From contig NZ_LR733303.1 in assembly GCF_902506105.1 (NCBI RefSeq), forward strand, positions 1,054,001 to 1,118,000: a stretch of DNA of 64,000 bases. Direction: 5' to 3'. Under the pieces are notes generated by a model. The model was not told where the DNA came from. It worked only from the letters and a program-made list of their open reading frames with translations, and did no database searches. This document shows positions 60,484 through 64,000 of this stretch, piece by piece. Origin of the DNA: Aeromicrobium sp. 9AM (GTDB taxonomy: Bacteria > Actinomycetota > Actinomycetes > Propionibacteriales > Nocardioidaceae). The position numbers and the translations under genes were made by a program. The stretch's first letter is position 1; every line of letters starts with the position of its first letter.

Positions 60484-61026
60484 ATGCCGCAAGGCGGACG
60501 ACGCAGGGCCAGGTCTGGTCCGAGCACCAGTGGCTTCTGGCGCTTGACGCTGCTCAACGTCGGTGCAGCGCTCGGAGTGCTGTGCCTGGTGAGTGCTGCG
60601 GTCTGTGGACTCATGAAGGTGACCCCGATCGTGCTCCGCTCGGACTCGATGGCGCCAGCCGTCTCCACCAGCGACCTCGTGCTGGTGAAGAAGGTCTCCG
60701 CCGGGGACGTCTCCAAGGGCGACATCGTGAGCGTGAACGACCGGCAGGGCAGGCGCGTGACGCATCGCGTCGTCGCGGTGGAGCCGTACGGCAGCAGCAT
60801 CCGCCTGACCCTGAAGGCCGACGCCAATCCCGCTCCGGACGCCGAGACGTACGACGTCACCGAGGTCAGGCGCGTCGTGGTGGCGCTCCCTTGGCTCGGT
60901 TGGTTGTTCGCGCCCGCGGACGGACTGCTCGCGCTCGTCGTCGGGGGAGTGTTCATCGGCTGCCTGGTCATCGTGGCGTTCGTGCCCCGCAGGCGGCTCC
61001 GTGGGACGCGACGCGCCGAAAGCTGA
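60484..61026 (+). CDS. Third SipW-type signal peptidase
   Basis: This 180-residue protein resembles the enzymatic half of the previous gene without the passenger. Ser55 is in VLRSDSMAPAV and His94 in RVTHRVVAVE; helices are near 20-42 and 140-165, and the tail is basic (RRRLRGTRR). GAAGGGA precedes the ATG. It stands 41 bases after the fusion gene, at the end of operon 1. Operon 2's counterpart lies outside the window. Confidence 0.88.
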   Translation: MPQGGRRRARSGPSTSGFWRLTLLNVGAALGVLCLVSAAVCGLMKVTPIVLRSDSMAPAVSTSDLVLVKKVSAGDVSKGDIVSVNDRQGRRVTHRVVAVEPYGSSIRLTLKADANPAPDAETYDVTEVRRVVVALPWLGWLFAPADGLLALVVGGVFIGCLVIVAFVPRRRLRGTRRAES

Positions 61027-61205
61027 GTCGGCCGAAGTTCGATTTTCGCCGCGACACGAGTAAGATCAGGTCACCGCCGTCACGAGGTATGGGAGTGCCT
61101 CACAGGTGGCGGCGTTCGAGAGGGAGCCTAGGTCGTGTCGGCGTTCGTCGTCGGCGATCAGCTTGCCTCCGCTGAACCCGATCGGGAGGGATTCCGAGAG
61201 GGAGC

Positions 61206-61256
61206 GCGGCGGCGGTGGTGTATCCCCTGGAGATTCGTCTCTGACACCGCCGCCGC
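61206..61256 (+). promoter_or_regulatory. Structured hairpin in the operon-2 leader
   Basis: GCGGCGGCGGTG pairs perfectly with CACCGCCGCCGC. Within the 27-base loop, GAGA-TTCG-TCTC forms a second stem with a stable UUCG-type tetraloop. A structured regulatory RNA is possible. Confidence 0.55.
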
Positions 61257-61332
61257 CGTCCAGCGTGCGAGAGGTGTGGCAGCGCCATCACTTCGGACTG
61301 GACCCGTAGTCACAACGGGTCATCTTTGCGTC

Positions 61333-61360
61333 GACACAGTGTCTTTGAGACGTACGTCTC
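61333..61360. promoter_or_regulatory. Two adjacent palindromes before operon 2
   Basis: GACAC-A-GTGTC (61333-61343) and the perfect 14-base GAGACGTACGTCTC (61347-61360) are three bases apart, 60 bases before the ATG. They may bind a regulator or mark a promoter. Confidence 0.5.
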
Positions 61361-61420
61361 GTTTATCGGGTCACAACACCGCGCGGCGTCAGTCGTGCCA
61401 ACCCGAATGGACACTCCCAC

Positions 61421-61945
61421 ATGAAGAAATCCACCAAGGGCGCCCTTGCGGCATCGGCCGCCGGCGTACTCCTCCTCGGCGGGGCCGGGTCACTCGCCTT
61501 CTGGAACGCCACCGCAACGATCGACAGCTCGGACATCAGTGCCGGCTCGCTCACCTTGACCGATGACGACTGCTCCGAGTGGGTGCTCGACAACGGTGAA
61601 GTGGTCGGCGGCGCCAACCTGGCCGACTCGATCGTCCCGGGCGATGAGATCACCAAGACGTGCACCTACACGATCGGGGCGACGGGTGACCACCTGCGCG
61701 CCACCCTCGGCGCGAGTGGTGGAGCCGCTTCCGGCGACCTCGCTGCCGCTGTGACCGTCACGCCCACCTTCGTCGTGGACGGCAACGCCGTCACATCGAT
61801 CACCGAGGACAACGACGGCGACACCCTGACGGCGAAGATCGTCCTCAAGTTCCCGTATGGCACCGGTGTCGACAACGACACCCAGCTCGATCAGCTGACC
61901 CTGAGCGACTACGTGGTCACGGCCACGCAGGTCCACAACCCCTGA
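61421..61945 (+). CDS. Alternate-signal (SipW-cleaved) exported protein, operon 2
   Basis: This 174-residue paralogue of the product of 57064 has nearly the same first 31 residues (MKKSTKGALAASAAGVLLLG, then GAGSLAFWNA) while the mature parts differ. Shared features outside the signal include a Cys near residue 50, VPGD(E/V)ITK.CT and DHLRATLGAS. It heads operon 2. The start has no strong ribosome site. Confidence 0.87.
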   Translation: MKKSTKGALAASAAGVLLLGGAGSLAFWNATATIDSSDISAGSLTLTDDDCSEWVLDNGEVVGGANLADSIVPGDEITKTCTYTIGATGDHLRATLGASGGAASGDLAAAVTVTPTFVVDGNAVTSITEDNDGDTLTAKIVLKFPYGTGVDNDTQLDQLTLSDYVVTATQVHNP

Positions 61946-61972
61946 TCGATCAGTAGGTATCCCTCCCTGGCA

Positions 61973-61998
61973 GGGGTGCCGGCCCGCGCCGGCACCCC
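61973..61998 (+). terminator. Intercistronic hairpin after the second exported-protein gene
   Basis: GGGGTGCCGG pairs with CCGGCACCCC around a six-base loop. It is the positional counterpart of the hairpin at 57604-57632. Confidence 0.7.
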
Positions 61999-62037
61999 AA
62001 CGCCAGGGACCCATGACATGACGCGAAGCGGGGACGC

Positions 62038-62592
62038 ATGAAGAGCACTGCAGGATGGATCGGCCAGGTCGTCTCCTGGTTCGTCATCTTCGCGATGCTG
62101 GCTGTCCTCGCGGTGTGCGTCCTGATCCCCAGGCTCGGCGGCGGCACGCCGTACACGATCCTGACTGGCTCGATGAGGTCGTCCTTGCCGCCGGGGACCC
62201 TCATCGTCGTGAAGCCCACGTCGGCGGACAACGTCGACATCGGAGACGTCATCACCTTCCAGATCGAGAGCGGGAAACCGACTGTCGCGTCGCACCGCGT
62301 CATCGGCAAGACCGTCGCCGACGACGGCAGCCCGCGCCTCATCACGAAGGGCGACGACAACGCCGCCGCCGATTCCGACCTCGTACGGCCAGAACAGATC
62401 CGCGGCAAGCTCTGGTACTCCGTGCCGGTCCTGGGTCGCGCCAACACCCTGCTCGACAAGTCACAGCACCAGACCATCGTGCTGGCGGTGGGTGGCGGGC
62501 TGCTCATCTATGCCGCGTTCATGCTCGTGTCCGCCGCGACGGACTCCCGTCCAGCTCGCGCATCGCGACGCAAGCTGGAGGCCGCAGCATGA
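62038..62592 (+). CDS. sipW: SipW-type signal peptidase I, operon 2
   Basis: This 184-residue paralogue of the 57645 product has Ser45 in YTILTGSMRSSLPPG, His86 in VASHRVIGKT, an N-terminal helix and a C-terminal helix (TIVLAVGGGLLIYAAFMLVS). It is coupled to the next gene by ATGA exactly as in operon 1. Confidence 0.92.
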   Translation: MKSTAGWIGQVVSWFVIFAMLAVLAVCVLIPRLGGGTPYTILTGSMRSSLPPGTLIVVKPTSADNVDIGDVITFQIESGKPTVASHRVIGKTVADDGSPRLITKGDDNAAADSDLVRPEQIRGKLWYSVPVLGRANTLLDKSQHQTIVLAVGGGLLIYAAFMLVSAATDSRPARASRRKLEAAA

Positions 62593-63215
62593 AGCGTCTC
62601 CTGAGCATCGTCATGGCCCTGGGCGTGGTGCTCCTCGCCGGTCCGGCCTCTGCCGCCGATGAGATCGGCCTCAGTCGCAACGGCGTCACGTTCGCCTCCT
62701 CACTCAGTGGCTCGCTCTTCGACCCAGCGTTCACGTGGGTGCCGGGAGATGTCGAGTCCGAGACGTTCTACGTACGCAACCAGGGCGGCGACACGGCTCG
62801 GCTGACGGTCGACATCGTCGGCGAGCAGGTCAGCGACCTGATCGAGTCGGGCGACCTGAAGGTCACAGCGAGCAGCGGCAGCCAGGCCAAGACGGTCTCG
62901 AGTGCCGGCGACCACAGGCTCCTGAACATCCCAGACGTCGAGGCCGATCAGATCGTGCCGGTCACCGTGACGGTGGCGTTCGAGGACGCATCGACCAACG
63001 AGACACAACTGCTCTCCAGCGACCTGACCTTCCGCATCAACCTCAAGCAGACCTCGACCGTCCTCGGCGAGGACGACAACGACGACAACGGACCGCTGCC
63101 CGACACGGGTGCGCCCGGTCTCTGGATCTTCGGCCTCGGCTCGGTCCTTCTCGGAACAGGTGTCGCGATCGTCTCGCGCCGCCGCGAAACCCAACAGGGA
63201 GAATCCCATGTCTAA
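62589..63215 (+). CDS. LPXTG-anchored surface protein, operon 2
   Basis: This 208-residue paralogue of the 58205 product has a signal peptide ending near GPASAAD, the shared FDPAFTWVPGDVESETFYVRNQGG segment, an acidic stalk (GEDDNDDNG) and LPDTGAPGLWIFGLGSVLLG followed by RRRETQ. It overlaps the next start by eight bases (ATGTCTAA), as in operon 1. Confidence 0.9.
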   Translation: MKRLLSIVMALGVVLLAGPASAADEIGLSRNGVTFASSLSGSLFDPAFTWVPGDVESETFYVRNQGGDTARLTVDIVGEQVSDLIESGDLKVTASSGSQAKTVSSAGDHRLLNIPDVEADQIVPVTVTVAFEDASTNETQLLSSDLTFRINLKQTSTVLGEDDNDDNGPLPDTGAPGLWIFGLGSVLLGTGVAIVSRRRETQQGESHV

Positions 63216-63816
63216 CCACCTGCCTCCGCGTACGGCCTCCGGCCTGAAGCGCATCAAGTCGACCCGCGTTCGCGCGCTGTTGAGCCTCGGCATGGTGTTC
63301 GGCCTCGGTGCCGTCGGGACGCTGGCCTATTGGACGGACTCCGCGACCCTGGCGGGCGGCTCGTTCATCGCAGGCAATCTCGACATCAAGCTCGGCTCGC
63401 CTGCGCCCGGCGTGGACAACAGCCCGGCGCAGTTCACCACCGACTTCGCGATGACGAACATGCAGCCCGGCGACTCGAAGGCGGCCATCGTCACCGTACG
63501 CAACTCCGGTTCCATCGGCTTCACCTACACCGCGACCGGAGTGACGAGCGGGGGTGCACTGGCCTCGCTGCTCTCGTTCAAGGTGGTCCCTGGCGGCGCC
63601 TTGAGCGGCACGACCGACTGCACCGGAACGGCGAGCTTCACCGGGACCATGGCCTCGACCCAGAACGTGATCACGGCCAACCGCCCGCTCGCCGCGAGCG
63701 GCGGCAACGAGTCGTTCTGCGTCGTGGCCACCCTGCCCACCGGCACCACGTCGGGCCAGGGCACGAGCGCGACAGCATCCTTCACGTTCAACGCCAAGCA
63801 GGTCGGAGCCCCGTAA
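63208..63816 (+). CDS. TasA/CalY-like SipW-dependent protein, operon 2
   Basis: This 202-residue paralogue of the 58812 product has the alternate signal STRVRALLSLGMVFGLGAVG continuing TLAYWTD, then MTNMQPGDSKAAIVTVRNSG and two cysteines (TDCTGT, FCVVAT). A fibre-forming or matrix role is inferred. Its stop overlaps the next ATG as TAATG. Confidence 0.86.
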   Translation: MSNHLPPRTASGLKRIKSTRVRALLSLGMVFGLGAVGTLAYWTDSATLAGGSFIAGNLDIKLGSPAPGVDNSPAQFTTDFAMTNMQPGDSKAAIVTVRNSGSIGFTYTATGVTSGGALASLLSFKVVPGGALSGTTDCTGTASFTGTMASTQNVITANRPLAASGGNESFCVVATLPTGTTSGQGTSATASFTFNAKQVGAP

Positions 63817-64000
63817 TGTCCCGGCGCAAGCTGGCGAAAGCCAAGGCGAGGCGGGCCGCGAAGGCTCGTGCGGTCCAGGCCGCAAAACATGAGGCGATCG
63901 AGGCGAAGGCGCTGCTGACCGCCGAGAAGCCCAAGAGCCGGGTCCGACGCATGTTCTCGGTCAAGGGTCTTCGTGAAGGACTGCTGACCTTCGGCGCGGT
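63816..64000 (+). CDS. N-terminus of a signal peptidase-like protein, cut by the window edge
   Basis: Only 61 complete codons are visible. A long basic, alanine-rich head (RRKLAKAKARRAAKARAVQA) leads into GLREGLLTFGA, which aligns with TTRDVLLTLGA of the fusion protein at 59414. By position and this match it should be operon 2's second signal peptidase. Whether it also carries a passenger lies outside the window. Confidence 0.7.
   Translation, partial: MSRRKLAKAKARRAAKARAVQAAKHEAIEAKALLTAEKPKSRVRRMFSVKGLREGLLTFGA

Larger units (their letters stand above)
61027..61420. other. Long intergenic leader before operon 2
   Basis: This 394-base stretch has no convincing gene. A TAAGAT -10 candidate (61061-61066) would give a leader of about 350 bases. 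It contains the hairpin at 61206-61256, a smaller nested fold at 61075-61120, and two adjacent palindromes at 61333-61360. A 28-codon frame at 61089-61175 is arginine-rich and unlikely to be real. Confidence 0.5.

Noticed and set aside
61089..61175. 28-codon frame before operon 2
   Set aside because: Arginine-rich, no ribosome site and inside a structured leader; treated as non-coding.
61027..61420. c-di-AMP or c-di-GMP riboswitch
   Set aside because: I compared remembered consensus elements and could not place their conserved cores.

Overview
The window is a high-GC chromosome segment of an actinobacterium, most like a member of the Nocardioidaceae (Aeromicrobium/Nocardioides type). This is inferred from gene content: haem genes of the coproporphyrin-dependent pathway (hemE, cgoX, chdC), a DUF3000 gene coupled to an RNase D, a DUF222-HNH nuclease, the actinobacterial thrS-HIT-pgsA block, frequent GTG starts and 4-base stop/start overlaps, and many genes whose start codon lies 6 bases after a TANNNT -10 element (leaderless transcripts). 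I see no rRNA, CRISPR array, insertion sequence or prophage.

Layout. 1-5.5 kb: a fused secDF, a small secreted protein, an aldo/keto reductase and an FTR1 iron permease behind an IdeR-type iron box. 5.6-11.7 kb: RNase D and DUF3000, then haem synthesis, methionine sulfoxide reductase B and a conserved small protein. 11.7-18.6 kb: a NarL-type two-component pair, a coupled vanX-alr-ddl set for D-alanine peptides, PPK2 and an acyltransferase-3 membrane protein. 18.6-23.9 kb: a sulfite reductase operon headed by a short leader peptide, an aquaporin-like protein and an AidB-type acyl-CoA dehydrogenase. 23.9-27.9 kb: YihY, an HNH nuclease, a YdcF-like protein and a membrane protein. 27.9-34.1 kb: a LacI-controlled sugar ABC importer with a GH35 beta-galactosidase. 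34.1-40.9 kb: small unknown genes, four tRNA genes, pabC, and a more AT-rich patch after tRNA-Val. 40.9-46.4 kb: a Baeyer-Villiger-type monooxygenase, a Tat-exported amine oxidase and a REC-PAS-PAS-PAS histidine kinase. 46.5-49.7 kb: thrS, HIT and pgsA.

49.65-52.9 kb holds what looks like a self-contained regulon. It encodes an ECF sigma factor with its own anti-sigma-like HX3CX2C motif, a membrane helix and extracellular Ig-like domains. A class F sortase and a repetitive surface protein with a sorting-signal-like tail follow. Each of the three genes is preceded by the same unusual promoter (AAAGTTG[T/C]AAG, 17-18 bases, CTCC[T/C]AC).

53-56.7 kb: an AurF-like diiron oxygenase paired with a ferredoxin/FprB-type reductase, then pdxS without pdxT. 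57.06-64 kb: two tandem paralogous operons for SipW-dependent surface proteins. Each has an alternate-signal exported protein, a SipW-type signal peptidase, an LPDTG-anchored protein, a TasA-like protein and a second signal peptidase; in the first operon that last enzyme is fused to what looks like its own secreted passenger. The second operon runs off the end of the window.

How they fit together: the last 15 kb is devoted largely to building and anchoring surface proteins (export, cleavage by SipW, sorting by sortase, and control by a sigma factor that can sense outside the membrane). The rest is mostly housekeeping plus one sugar-uptake locus.
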